DNA of 36,497 bases, from the NCBI GenBank assembly GCA_910584405.1, contig CAJUAL010000017.1, positions 1 to 36,497 of the forward strand, read 5' to 3'. Source of the DNA: an uncultured Vampirovibrio sp. Its GTDB lineage: Bacteria; Cyanobacteriota; Vampirovibrionia; Gastranaerophilales; Gastranaerophilaceae. A program made the position numbers and the translations under genes. Position 1 is the stretch's first letter. Each line of letters opens with the position of its first letter. Below, piece after piece: positions 1 through 8,207 of this stretch. The notes under the pieces are model-generated. The model did no database searches. It was not told where the DNA came from and was given only the letters and a program-made list of their open reading frames with translations.

Positions 1-109
1 CTTTAAATCTGAGTTTTGGGACAGCTCTCTTTTTATCTTCAAGATGATAACTTGAAGTCAGAAAATCTTCTAAATACCTTAATTAAATAGATATAAGGAG
101 GTATTTATT

Positions 110-1066
110 ATGAAACTAATTACAAAAAACACAACTTTTAAGACACTTGCACATCAATGGTTAAAGGAAAAACAAACATTAGTAACTCCATCAACTCATG
201 CCAGTTTTGTATTGATTACAGAAAATCATCTTCTACCAAATTTAGGTAAAAAGAAAATAAGTGATATTACAGAGTCAGATATACAAGACTTTATATTTTA
301 CCTATTTAATTCTGGTAGGCTTGATAATGATGGAGGGTTAACAGTAAAAACAATCCGAGATATTATCTTAGTTTTACGACTAACTCTAAATTATGCATAT
401 AAGGAACGTATTATTGATGCGTTAAATTGGGATCTGATTGAATATCCAAAAGATTTGAAAATTAAAAAGGTTATAGCCTTATCAAAGGATGAAGAACAAA
501 TGTTAATTCAAACAATATATTTGAATCTAACAAGGAAATCTGTTGGAATTTTACTCACTCTATTTACAGGGTTAAGAATTGGAGAACTTTGCGGTCTTCA
601 AATGTCAGATATTTCTTTGATAGATAAAACAATTACTGTAAATAAAACCGTGCAGAGGATTTATGATAAATCAAATAAAACATCTTATATTCATATTGGA
701 CACCCAAAAACTAAAAGTTCTCAAAGAACAATTCCAGTTCCTTCTTTATTGATGAATATTATCAAAAAGTTTTATACAAACAATCCAAATCATTTCTTTC
801 TAACTGGAAAAATGAGTCCCACCGAGCCAAGAGTATATAGACAATTTTTCTCAAGATTTGTAAAAAAGTACAAATTAACTCCGGTTAAATTTCATGAATT
901 AAGACATACTTTTGCAATAAGAGCAATTGAGATATCTGATTTTGATATAAAGTCGCTATCTGAAATCTTGGGGCACAAAAATGTATCATTCACATTAAAT
1001 GTATATGGGCGAGCAAATCTTCAACAAAAAATTAAATGCATGAATTTGCTGAATGATTTGCTATAA
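110..1066 (+). CDS. Tyrosine recombinase / phage-type integrase
   Basis: Site-specific recombinase of the XerC/D-lambda integrase family, 318 residues. The N-terminal ~110 residues look like a SAM-like core-binding domain (conserved-looking DFIFYLFNSGR stretch near 60-70). The catalytic domain has the full active-site set: R156 in TGLRIGEL, K200 in the beta-hairpin, H262 and R265 in FHELRHT, H289 in LGHK and nucleophile Y299. The start is the ATG after a strong AAGGAGG Shine-Dalgarno at 95-101. The protein looks intact and probably active. It lies beside a DNA methyltransferase and a GHKL/receiver operon, with a second recombinase at the far side, which suggests a mobile island. I could not find matching att repeats in the window, so the element ends are unknown. 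Confidence 0.93.
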   Translation: MKLITKNTTFKTLAHQWLKEKQTLVTPSTHASFVLITENHLLPNLGKKKISDITESDIQDFIFYLFNSGRLDNDGGLTVKTIRDIILVLRLTLNYAYKERIIDALNWDLIEYPKDLKIKKVIALSKDEEQMLIQTIYLNLTRKSVGILLTLFTGLRIGELCGLQMSDISLIDKTITVNKTVQRIYDKSNKTSYIHIGHPKTKSSQRTIPVPSLLMNIIKKFYTNNPNHFFLTGKMSPTEPRVYRQFFSRFVKKYKLTPVKFHELRHTFAIRAIEISDFDIKSLSEILGHKNVSFTLNVYGRANLQQKIKCMNLLNDLL

Positions 1067-1090
1067 AGTTGAAAAAATCATACTATTAGA

Positions 1091-1135
1091 TGTTAAGTTT
1101 TGTTAAGATGTGTGGCATGCTATTTGTGTTATAAT
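1091..1135 (+). promoter_or_regulatory. Promoter region of the C5 methyltransferase: extended -10 and direct repeats
   Basis: An extended -10 (TGT then TATAAT, 1127-1135) ends 9 nt before the chosen ATG at 1145. The predicted transcript start is near 1142, giving almost no 5' leader. Just upstream, TGTTAAG occurs twice (1091-1097 and 1101-1107) with a 10-bp period, one helical turn, a possible operator. Some C5 methyltransferases repress their own promoters, so autoregulation is possible here. No good -35 hexamer is seen, as expected for an extended -10. Confidence 0.5.
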
Positions 1136-1144
1136 GGGTGTACT

Positions 1145-2392
1145 ATGCAAGCATACAATTTTATAGATCTATTTGCGGGTTGTGGAGGACTGTCCGAAGG
1201 TTTTATCAGGGCTGGCTTTTTACCTGTCGCACACATAGAAATGGATGTCGCAGCATCTAATTCTCTCAAGACAAGGATGTGTTATCATTGGCTCAAAAAA
1301 CATAAGAAACAGAAAATATATTTTAATTATCTAAATAGGAAGATTTCTAGAAAAGAATTATATTCTTCTGTGCCAAGCGAAATTATTGATTCTGTCATAA
1401 ACAAAGAAATTTCAGACGATAATCTTGATGAAATCTTTCAATCAATTGATGCTAAATTAGATGGTGCACCATTATCTTTTGTCGTAGGTGGGCCTCCTTG
1501 TCAAGCATACTCTTTAATCGGTCGATCCTGTGATAAAGATAATATGAAGAATGATGAGAGAAATTATTTATATAAATATTATGCGGAATTCTTACATCGG
1601 TATAAACCAAAATATTTTGTCTTTGAAAATGTAATGGGGTTATTGTCAGCGAAAGACAAAGATGGGAAATTGCATTTTGAAAAAATGTTTAAGCTGTTCA
1701 AAAAGGTTGGTTACAAATGTAAGCATTATATATTAAATGCGAAAGATTATGGTATTCCACAAAATAGAAAACGTGTAATTATTATAGGAAATAGAAAAGA
1801 TATTCCTGAATTAAATTTAAATATTGAACAAACGCCATGTTGTTGTACAATAGAGGAATTATTTTCAGATCTGCCTATAATTAAAGCGGGAAGTTACTCA
1901 AACAAATACAAAGGTAATGCTTCAACGAAATTGAAGAAAATGAAAATCAGAAATTCTTCTATCCCTTTAACTTATCAAATTGCACGGCCTAATACTTGTC
2001 AAGACTTGGAAATATATAAAATTGCTGTAAAAAAATGGAATAAAAATTCTACAAGATTAAACTATAACGACATACCAAAGCAATTACAAACGCATAAAAA
2101 TAAGACCGCATTTACAGACCGATTCAAGGTTGTTGCAGGAGAGTTGACATATTCGCATACAGTTGTTGCACATGTTGCAAAAGACGGACACTACTATATC
2201 CATCCGGATATAAAACAAAATAGATCATTAACACCAAGAGAAGTTGCGAGAATACAAACTTTTCCTGATGACTATTATTTTGAAGGAACAAAAGATGAAA
2301 TAAGTAGAACTTCTGCATACAAACAAATAGGAAATGCTGTTCCCGTTCTGTTAGCAGAAAAAATTGCTAAACATATAAAACAACAATATTAA
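1145..2392 (+). CDS. DNA (cytosine-5) methyltransferase
   Basis: Transfers a methyl group from S-adenosylmethionine to C5 of cytosine in DNA; 415 residues from the chosen start. Motif I DLFAGCGG is at 8-15, motif IV GGPPCQ at 115-120 with catalytic C119, motif VI ENV at 161-163, motif VIII QNRKR at 206-210. The C-terminal motifs IX (RSLTPREVARIQTFP) and X (QIGNAVPVLLAEKIA) are present. The variable region between VIII and IX is the target-recognition domain, so specificity cannot be read. A TTG at 1100 would add 15 residues unlike the family; the ATG at 1145 puts the usual short lead before motif I. Its TAA overlaps the stop of the convergent receiver gene (TTAA, 2389-2392). No partner restriction nuclease is recognisable nearby. 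It is either an orphan methylase or part of a defence-like set with the next two genes. Confidence 0.93.
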   Translation: MQAYNFIDLFAGCGGLSEGFIRAGFLPVAHIEMDVAASNSLKTRMCYHWLKKHKKQKIYFNYLNRKISRKELYSSVPSEIIDSVINKEISDDNLDEIFQSIDAKLDGAPLSFVVGGPPCQAYSLIGRSCDKDNMKNDERNYLYKYYAEFLHRYKPKYFVFENVMGLLSAKDKDGKLHFEKMFKLFKKVGYKCKHYILNAKDYGIPQNRKRVIIIGNRKDIPELNLNIEQTPCCCTIEELFSDLPIIKAGSYSNKYKGNASTKLKKMKIRNSSIPLTYQIARPNTCQDLEIYKIAVKKWNKNSTRLNYNDIPKQLQTHKNKTAFTDRFKVVAGELTYSHTVVAHVAKDGHYYIHPDIKQNRSLTPREVARIQTFPDDYYFEGTKDEISRTSAYKQIGNAVPVLLAEKIAKHIKQQY

Positions 2393-3615
2393 AAGGAAAT
2401 TGTACCTATCCTGCTATTTTGAATATATACATCTTGTCTAATTTTTTTGAATAAACTTTCTCTAATACTAAATAATTTTGCAGAGGATCTGATGTCATTG
2501 TGATTGCTACTTATTAAAAACCTAGCATCCACAATTAATTTATATAGTTTCTTATTGTACTCAATATCAAAACTCTGAAAACATTCGGCTAATTTGTCCT
2601 TTTTTACAATTTCTGGAGGACATAAATATGCAAGTGCATATTTGCATATACCCATTGTTTTACAATTTGCAAAATCGCAATCAGCAGAAATTTCAATTAA
2701 TCCAAGTTGGCAAGTTGATGTTAGGGCACCTTTCTTAAGAATTTTCTCTAGAATTATTTTTTTTGTTATTTTTTTATTGCCCAAAAGCTCTTTTATTGTG
2801 TTAATTTTAGTTTTAACAAAATCGCCAGGAATGGTTATGTTGTCTTGAATATTTGTATTAATATGCATAATTGTATTTATTTTAGCTTTTAAGGCTTGAT
2901 TTAATTGGTTGCCTAAAGGCTTGGTCTCATTTAACAAAGTAATAATATCTGTACGTAAAGCTTGATCGTATATATTTCTTTCAATTCTATCTTTAACAAA
3001 ATAAGATATTGGTGTTGTTAATCCGATATATTCATTTTTTGACAGATTTTGCTCGCCAATATTTACAGATACAATACTTAAAATTAATTTTCGAAAATCA
3101 ACATTCTCTAAATTATATAGTTTATTTAATAAAAATATTGCGTCATAGTTAGATTTTGAAATTACGTGCCTTAACATTATATGCGTAATAAAATTGGGAA
3201 AACTTTTATATAAATCTTCTAAAAGAGCAATTAATGTAAATTCTTCATTTTTAAAACTTTCTTTATCTATAGATAAGTATTTAATAGGTTTGAATACTTT
3301 CGGATCATCTTCAAGGTAATTTTTCAAACGGTCTAATTTTTCTGGATGCGAAGTCCAAGCAATAAATATGTACGGTGTATTTTTTTTATAAATTTTTTTC
3401 AAAAGTCCAAGAATAGTTTTTTGATTTAAGTCGTCATTATCTCCGTGCAAATTAATATCACAAAAAACAATAGATGGTTCTACTGGATAACTTTCAGTAA
3501 TGTCTTGTGGTAAAGATATTGCGGGATTATATCCTTCTTTTAAAAGATTTTTCTGAATATCATAAGCTTCTTCTAACTGATCATCTATAAGTAATATATC
3601 TAGAATATAATTCAT
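2389..3615 (-). CDS. Receiver-domain (response-regulator-like) protein with Cys-rich C-terminal region
   Basis: 408 residues from the ATG at 3615. The first ~120 form a CheY-like receiver with every signature residue: acidic pair D11/D12, phospho-acceptor D53 in FCDINL, T88 in AWTSH and K109-P110. There is no DNA-binding output domain. Instead ~290 uncharacterised residues follow, including a cysteine cluster (C302, C313, C318, C324, C332; EISADCDFANCK) that could bind metal, and a conserved-looking SRIGTISF end. A GTG two codons earlier overlaps the upstream TGA, but the ATG has AAGGAG 5 nt before it and is preferred. It lies directly downstream of the dual-GHKL gene, so kinase and receiver are probably cognate. 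What the C-terminal part does is unknown; signalling to a non-transcriptional effector is my inference. Confidence 0.8.
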   Translation of the reverse strand: MNYILDILLIDDQLEEAYDIQKNLLKEGYNPAISLPQDITESYPVEPSIVFCDINLHGDNDDLNQKTILGLLKKIYKKNTPYIFIAWTSHPEKLDRLKNYLEDDPKVFKPIKYLSIDKESFKNEEFTLIALLEDLYKSFPNFITHIMLRHVISKSNYDAIFLLNKLYNLENVDFRKLILSIVSVNIGEQNLSKNEYIGLTTPISYFVKDRIERNIYDQALRTDIITLLNETKPLGNQLNQALKAKINTIMHINTNIQDNITIPGDFVKTKINTIKELLGNKKITKKIILEKILKKGALTSTCQLGLIEISADCDFANCKTMGICKYALAYLCPPEIVKKDKLAECFQSFDIEYNKKLYKLIVDARFLISSNHNDIRSSAKLFSIRESLFKKIRQDVYIQNSRIGTISF

Positions 3616-3617
3616 AC

Positions 3618-5735
3618 TCACTCCTTAAAAATAAGGGCTATCGTAGCGCCATCAAAAATGTTTCTATCAAGTGATGAAAAATGAGTTTGTTCAAATATAG
3701 AAACATCTCCGCCAATTGAATCCATGACCATTTTTGTATAGTATAAACCTAATCCCATTCCAACCCCCATTGGTTTAGTCGTAATAAAAGGTCTAAATAA
3801 GTCTGCCCAATCTCCCTTTGGAAATCCAGGACCTGAATCTGCAACTAATATAGCCGGTTTACCTTCAATTATTTCAAAATTTAAATAAATTTTCTTTTTA
3901 TTAAAATTTTGTTTAGAGTACCATCTGACAGAAAGCCAATATATTGAGTTATCAATCAAATTCATGATAGAACTTAGGATCATTCGTTTAGGCAAGCTCA
4001 ATTCAATATCGTTTCTTGAATTGTTAATATACGGACAAATAAAACTAATATTATGTCGCTGAAATCTATCTTCAGATAATCTTATAACATCTTGAAATAA
4101 TTCTGAAATTTTATACTTTCGGACTGGATCTTTTTTGAATAAATCGCTTGTACCATCAATTAAATTTAATGCTAAATTTAACTCTATCTTAATTAGGTCT
4201 TCATTTCCGTCGCGAATAGCATACTTTAGTCTAAGCAATGTTTTTTCAATTTCATGTATCGCTAATGTTGTACTTAATCCTGCCATACCTGATTTTAACA
4301 TTACGTCTCGCATCTGATTGTAAGAATGTTCTACTTTAATTAATTGTTTATGAACAGTTTTTGTTAATTTTTCTTCAGATATTACTTTTTTTAATTCATC
4401 CATAGGGTTTTTTATATCTATGAGTGTCTCTTTATATTTATCGTCAGTTGCGGTTCTTAAATGTTCTTTATCTTCATTACGAAGTTTACTAAATACATCA
4501 ATTATCGCAATAATGGTTTCTCTAAACTTTTCATATTCCTCATCTTCAATAAATCCTTCACGATTAGTTTTTTCTCGCAAGATATTCATTGTTGTTGGCT
4601 GAATTTCTATACCTCCAATAATTTGTCTATTACTAATAATTTCAGTTGGATTATCGATTCTTCCTTGGTCTAACTGGAGCCAATCATTTCCAATTATTCC
4701 ATAATTATAAACACGTACCCCACCCCTATATACCCTAACACCTGAGTTCATTTTTGTATAATCTTTAATTGTTTGCTTATTGTTATAGTATTGTAAAATT
4801 TTAGAGTCTAAGTCATATACGTAAAAAGTACCTTCTATTTTACCCAAATTTTTATAGTAGAAAGGTTCTTTGACTGGATCTTTTTTGGTCAATAATTTAA
4901 GGTCCACATTTTTTTCTTCATATGTTCTTTCTTCTAATTTAGTAGCACTTTGTAATTGCTGATTAGGAGTAAATTTATATTTATATGATAATTTCCCATC
5001 CTCAAAAATAAATTTAAAACGATACATAGAGCTTTTTATTATATCTGACACTGAAACATCTTTAAGGTCATTTTCATATTCATTACATATTAAATTAATT
5101 TTGAATGAATTATCAATTATTTTATTTTTATAGCCCCAGTATTCAAAAGGAGACATTATTGTTAAAAATTCTCTGTTTAAGTAAATAACCGTTCTTCTAT
5201 CAAGTGGGTTTAGCAATCCAGAAATAATAACCTCTGTTCCTGACTCTGTTTGTATATGAGAATTTTTTTTATCAATTTTTTCAATTGATACTTTAACATC
5301 TTCAATGTATTTATTTTTTAAAGCCTCTTCTAGAGATATTCTTAATCTGTACTCACCTTCTTGTTTTGTTTTTGTATAAACAGTCAATATATTCCCTAAT
5401 TTATACGCAGCAAATCTTCCAACACCTTTAGCACCCAATGGTAATCTTTTATATTTTGGAGTTAATATTTGATTTTCGACATCAATGGCTTTATGGTCTG
5501 TTCCTAATTCTAACCATTTATTTTGAATAGTGTCTAGAGTCATACCTGTGCCATTATCCTTAATAGAGATAAAACCTGTTTCTATATTCATTGGATTATC
5601 AATATTAACATCTACGCAATCAGCATCTGCATCATATGCATTTTTTACTAATTCAAATATTGCTAAATGAGATGAACCAATAAGCTCTTCGCCTAATAAT
5701 TTTAATAATCTTGCACGTAATTTAAAAGAGTTCAT
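3618..5735 (-). CDS. Dual-GHKL ATPase: Hsp90/MORC-like domain fused to a histidine kinase
   Basis: 705 residues, two Bergerat-fold ATPase domains. The N-terminal one (~15-250) is Hsp90/MutL/MORC-like: E28 and N32 in FELVKNAYDAD, DNGTGM at 60-65, GAKGVGRFAA at 101-110. The C-terminal one (~480-705) is histidine-kinase-like: a DHp-type helix with H494 in AIHEIEK as probable phospho-acceptor, N-box N592/N596, DSGPGF at 633-638 and GMGLGLYYTK at 659-668. There is no signal peptide or membrane helix, so it is cytosolic. It precedes the receiver gene with a stop/start overlap, so the two are probably translationally coupled. A GHKL sensor fused to a kinase, next to a DNA methylase and recombinases, suggests a phospho-relay that senses nucleic acid or invasion. 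The fold calls are firm and the role is inference. The Shine-Dalgarno (AGGTG) is modest. Confidence 0.85.
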   Translation of the reverse strand: MNSFKLRARLLKLLGEELIGSSHLAIFELVKNAYDADADCVDVNIDNPMNIETGFISIKDNGTGMTLDTIQNKWLELGTDHKAIDVENQILTPKYKRLPLGAKGVGRFAAYKLGNILTVYTKTKQEGEYRLRISLEEALKNKYIEDVKVSIEKIDKKNSHIQTESGTEVIISGLLNPLDRRTVIYLNREFLTIMSPFEYWGYKNKIIDNSFKINLICNEYENDLKDVSVSDIIKSSMYRFKFIFEDGKLSYKYKFTPNQQLQSATKLEERTYEEKNVDLKLLTKKDPVKEPFYYKNLGKIEGTFYVYDLDSKILQYYNNKQTIKDYTKMNSGVRVYRGGVRVYNYGIIGNDWLQLDQGRIDNPTEIISNRQIIGGIEIQPTTMNILREKTNREGFIEDEEYEKFRETIIAIIDVFSKLRNEDKEHLRTATDDKYKETLIDIKNPMDELKKVISEEKLTKTVHKQLIKVEHSYNQMRDVMLKSGMAGLSTTLAIHEIEKTLLRLKYAIRDGNEDLIKIELNLALNLIDGTSDLFKKDPVRKYKISELFQDVIRLSEDRFQRHNISFICPYINNSRNDIELSLPKRMILSSIMNLIDNSIYWLSVRWYSKQNFNKKKIYLNFEIIEGKPAILVADSGPGFPKGDWADLFRPFITTKPMGVGMGLGLYYTKMVMDSIGGDVSIFEQTHFSSLDRNIFDGATIALIFKE

Positions 5736-5845
5736 GTTAACACCTATTATTCTAAAGTAATACTATCATAAAAAGAGAAGTATGAACAGAATTTAAACAA
5801 AATAATTAAACACAATTGTTTTATTTAAATTTTTACTAATATAAT

Positions 5846-6385
5846 TTACAAATAAAAATTCCGATACACCTCATCGATATCTTCTTGTTCTATTCCAATA
5901 TAGCGGAGGGTGATGGAGGGGGTGGAGTGGTTAAAAATCTTCTGCAACATTACGATATCGTCGTATTGTTGGTAAAAATGGTAGCCGAAGGTTTTACGCA
6001 ATGTATGTGTTCCAATTCTGCCCTTAATTCCAACCATTCGGGCGGCTTTGTTTATAATTCTATAAGCTTGGGCTCTATCCAATCTATACCCTTTTTGTGT
6101 ATAAAATAGCGGTCTTTCGTCGGGTTTGTCTTTGACGAATTCCTCTATTTCGACTTTTAGGTTTTCGTTAATCGGGAATTTTTTGTATTTATTGGTTTTC
6201 TTTTCTCTTAATTCTATATAGTCTTTGTCTTTTACGTCTTTGACGTCAAGCGAGAGGATATCAGCAATTCTTAGTCCGCTGTTTATGCCGAAGCTGAAAA
6301 GTAATGCGTTACGTGGTTTCTTGGAAAGAATTCTTTTAATATTTTGGATGTCTTCAATGCTTTTTATCGGTTCGACGATGTTCAT
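5846..6385 (-). CDS. Short tyrosine recombinase (catalytic domain only)
   Basis: 179 residues, about half the usual integrase length. It lacks the SAM-like core-binding domain but keeps the catalytic set: R39 in SGLRIADIL, lysines at 62-65 in the beta-hairpin, H127 and R130 in THTLRKT, H153 in NHSTPS and Y162 in RYIG. Start ATG follows GAGG by 5 nt. Such compact recombinases are a known family, so the short length need not mean truncation. It stands 110 bp upstream (minus strand) of the dual-GHKL gene start and opposite the integrase at 110, bracketing the methyltransferase block. It may be the second recombinase of the same element or an independent unit. It is visibly less AT-rich than the GHKL gene beside it, consistent with separate origin. 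Confidence 0.88.
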   Translation of the reverse strand: MNIVEPIKSIEDIQNIKRILSKKPRNALLFSFGINSGLRIADILSLDVKDVKDKDYIELREKKTNKYKKFPINENLKVEIEEFVKDKPDERPLFYTQKGYRLDRAQAYRIINKAARMVGIKGRIGTHTLRKTFGYHFYQQYDDIVMLQKIFNHSTPSITLRYIGIEQEDIDEVYRNFYL

Positions 6386-6448
6386 TTGTACCTCAAGGTT
6401 TTAAGCCACAACATTAATGCCTTAAAAGACATAGAAAATAAAGCTGTA

Positions 6449-6483
6449 TTTAAGAGCTGTTTAAAAGGTGTTTAAGTTATAAT
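6449..6483 (+). promoter_or_regulatory. Three tandem 11-bp units and -10 box before the CoiA-like gene
   Basis: Three consecutive units TTTAAGAGCTG, TTTAAAAGGTG and TTTAAGTTATA (6449-6481) repeat with an 11-bp period, one helical turn. A consensus -10 TATAAT at 6478-6483 overlaps the last unit and stands only 6 nt before the ATG at 6490. The repeats lie where RNA polymerase would contact DNA, so they may bind a regulator, or may be simple low-complexity sequence. No -35 is obvious. Confidence 0.45.
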
Positions 6484-6489
6484 TAAAGA

Positions 6490-7776
6490 ATGAAGTATGC
6501 CTTATATAAGAATCAAAGAATAACACCAACTAAGGAGATAAAAGATGCAATTTGTCCCGTCTGTGGAGAATTAGTTATACCAAAATGCGGCAAAATAAAA
6601 ATGCATCATTGGGCTCATAAAACATCTCAAAATTGTGATCCTTGGTGGGAAAATGAAACGGAATGGCATCGAAAATGGAAAGAACATTTCCCTGAAGATT
6701 TTCAAGAATATTTAATGATTGATTCATGCACCGGTGAAAAACATATTGCCGATATTAGAACAGACAAGGGATTTGTAATCGAATTTCAACATTCATCCAT
6801 AAAGCCTGAAGAAAAAGAAGCTAGAGAATCGTTTTACAAAAATATGGTTTGGGTTGTAGATGCAAGCAAATATTATGATAAATTTAAACAAGCTTTGGGT
6901 ACAAACTCACTACAGCATTGCAAAACAAGCAAAAATTATTTTTATATCAGAGAAGATTCTTGCGAGAATACTGTAAGATTTTTTCCAAAATCTTGGCTTA
7001 AATCATCAGCTCCTGTTCTTTTTGACTTTGGAATTAATGATATGACAGATGGTAATTATGATAAGCAAAAAGGCTGGCTTTATTGTATTTTCCCTGAAAA
7101 GTATACAAAAAGTTATGGCTTTGATGTAACCTATTGTGGAATTTATCTCAGGAAAGAAGATTTTTTAAATAAGATTATTAATGATAATCAATTTTTTCCG
7201 AACATTGTCTTAAAAGAATTGGAGAATATTGAACAAGAGCGCAAAAAGGAAAGAGAAAAAATAGAGCAAGAATGGCGCAAGCAAGAAGAAGAATACAAAA
7301 AAGAGCAAAGAAAGCAAAATCAAATTAAATATGCAAATCATAAGGTATGGCGCGACGCGATTCACGATGTAAGAATTGCGTTAGAGAAAAATAACTTAGA
7401 TATGGTGAAGTTATTTGCAACAGATGATGGAAAAATAACCGATTATGAAAAAGAAGAAATCTGTAATAATATGGATGCAATGGCATTATCAATAAAATCT
7501 TATGAAGATTTTTATGAAGGAAGAGTATACACAAAAAATGAAGTACTGCTGTTGGTTAATTTTGATGGTGTATTCATTACGGGTGTAATTTCTGTACCAA
7601 GTTCTTTGCTAGAAGAAATGCTTTGGGGAAGTTATAACTTCTACATTCGCAAACTCGATGTAATGCCTTATTATTCAAAATATAAAATCGTCTTTTTTGA
7701 ACCTGAAAGAATTTATTCAACAAAAGAAACAAAGAAAGATTTAGATTTTATTTTAGAAAATTTTGCAAATAGCTAA
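6490..7776 (+). CDS. CoiA-family (competence protein-like) putative nuclease
   Basis: 428 residues. Residues 22-49 look like a zinc-binding segment (C22, C25, C33, H40, H43, C49; CPVCGEL then HHWAHK). A CoiA-like core follows, with WHRKWKEHF near 59-67, then H85, D88 in HIADIR and E98-x-Q100 in VIEFQHSSI, matching the PD-(D/E)xK-like active-site pattern of the CoiA family. Residues ~245-285 are a charged coiled coil rich in E, K, R and Q. The ~150 C-terminal residues are unrecognised. CoiA is required for transformation in Gram-positive bacteria, but CoiA-like proteins are also scattered in accessory DNA without other competence genes, as here. The ATG is preceded closely by TATAAT with no Shine-Dalgarno. 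The family call is good; a nuclease role in DNA uptake or defence is inference. Confidence 0.75.
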   Translation: MKYALYKNQRITPTKEIKDAICPVCGELVIPKCGKIKMHHWAHKTSQNCDPWWENETEWHRKWKEHFPEDFQEYLMIDSCTGEKHIADIRTDKGFVIEFQHSSIKPEEKEARESFYKNMVWVVDASKYYDKFKQALGTNSLQHCKTSKNYFYIREDSCENTVRFFPKSWLKSSAPVLFDFGINDMTDGNYDKQKGWLYCIFPEKYTKSYGFDVTYCGIYLRKEDFLNKIINDNQFFPNIVLKELENIEQERKKEREKIEQEWRKQEEEYKKEQRKQNQIKYANHKVWRDAIHDVRIALEKNNLDMVKLFATDDGKITDYEKEEICNNMDAMALSIKSYEDFYEGRVYTKNEVLLLVNFDGVFITGVISVPSSLLEEMLWGSYNFYIRKLDVMPYYSKYKIVFFEPERIYSTKETKKDLDFILENFANS

Positions 7777-7868
7777 TTTCTAGAATTTCCCCCATCTCAA
7801 TCTCAAAAAATACAACATATCATTCTAATGTAGTGTTTTAATATTGAAAAGTTATGTTGCATTTTAGC

Positions 7869-7924
7869 TAATATGTTATCTATATCTTGACTTTTTATGC
7901 AATATAGTATAATATATTATCTAT
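7869..7924 (+). promoter_or_regulatory. hipBA promoter with two operator-like repeats
   Basis: TAATATGTTATCTAT (7869-7883) and TAATATATTATCTAT (7910-7924) match at 14 of 15 positions, with starts 41 bp apart (about four helical turns). The second copy contains the perfect 12-bp palindrome ATAATATATTAT (7909-7920), and covers the -10 TATAAT (7908-7913) and the hipB start codon. TTGACT at 7887-7892 is a candidate -35 at a short 15-bp spacing. HipB proteins repress their own operons by binding paired operators; this arrangement fits looping or cooperative autorepression. Confidence 0.6.
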
Positions 7925-8207
7925 GAACAACTTTCTTTTTAACCCAAAATCTCCTAATGATATTGCAAAAGAATTTGTTGAAAAGATTAAGCGGCAGAGA
8001 AAATTGCTTAAAATTTCGCAGGTTCAACTCGCTATAAAATCGGGTGTTAGCCTAGGCTCTATTAAAAGGTTTGAATCGAAGTCTGAAATTTCACTAAATT
8101 CTTTGATAAAAATTCTGATTGTTCTTAATTTAGAAAAAGATTTTGAAAACTTGTTTACGCAAAAGACCTACAATTCTATTGACGAGGTTATAAATGGACA
8201 ACTATAA
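7923..8207 (+). CDS. hipB: HipB-like antitoxin / XRE-family regulator
   Basis: 94 residues with a Cro/C1-type helix-turn-helix at about 20-75 (KLLKISQVQLAIKSGVSLGS then IKRFE). It is the likely antitoxin and autorepressor of the following HipA kinase: the genes overlap by 14 bp, the usual co-expression arrangement. The ATG at 7923 has no Shine-Dalgarno and is only 9 nt from TATAAT, suggesting a leaderless transcript, and it lies inside the second operator repeat, so repressor binding would also mask the start. The N-terminal ~15 residues are not typical of the fold. The HTH call is strong; the HipB role rests on the neighbour. Confidence 0.82.
   Translation: MNNFLFNPKSPNDIAKEFVEKIKRQRKLLKISQVQLAIKSGVSLGSIKRFESKSEISLNSLIKILIVLNLEKDFENLFTQKTYNSIDEVINGQL

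Noticed and set aside
1100..1144. TTG start giving the methyltransferase 15 more residues
   Set aside because: The added residues (MLRCVACYLCYNGCT) are unlike the family and would overlap the predicted promoter -10. The ATG at 1145 gives a normal start.
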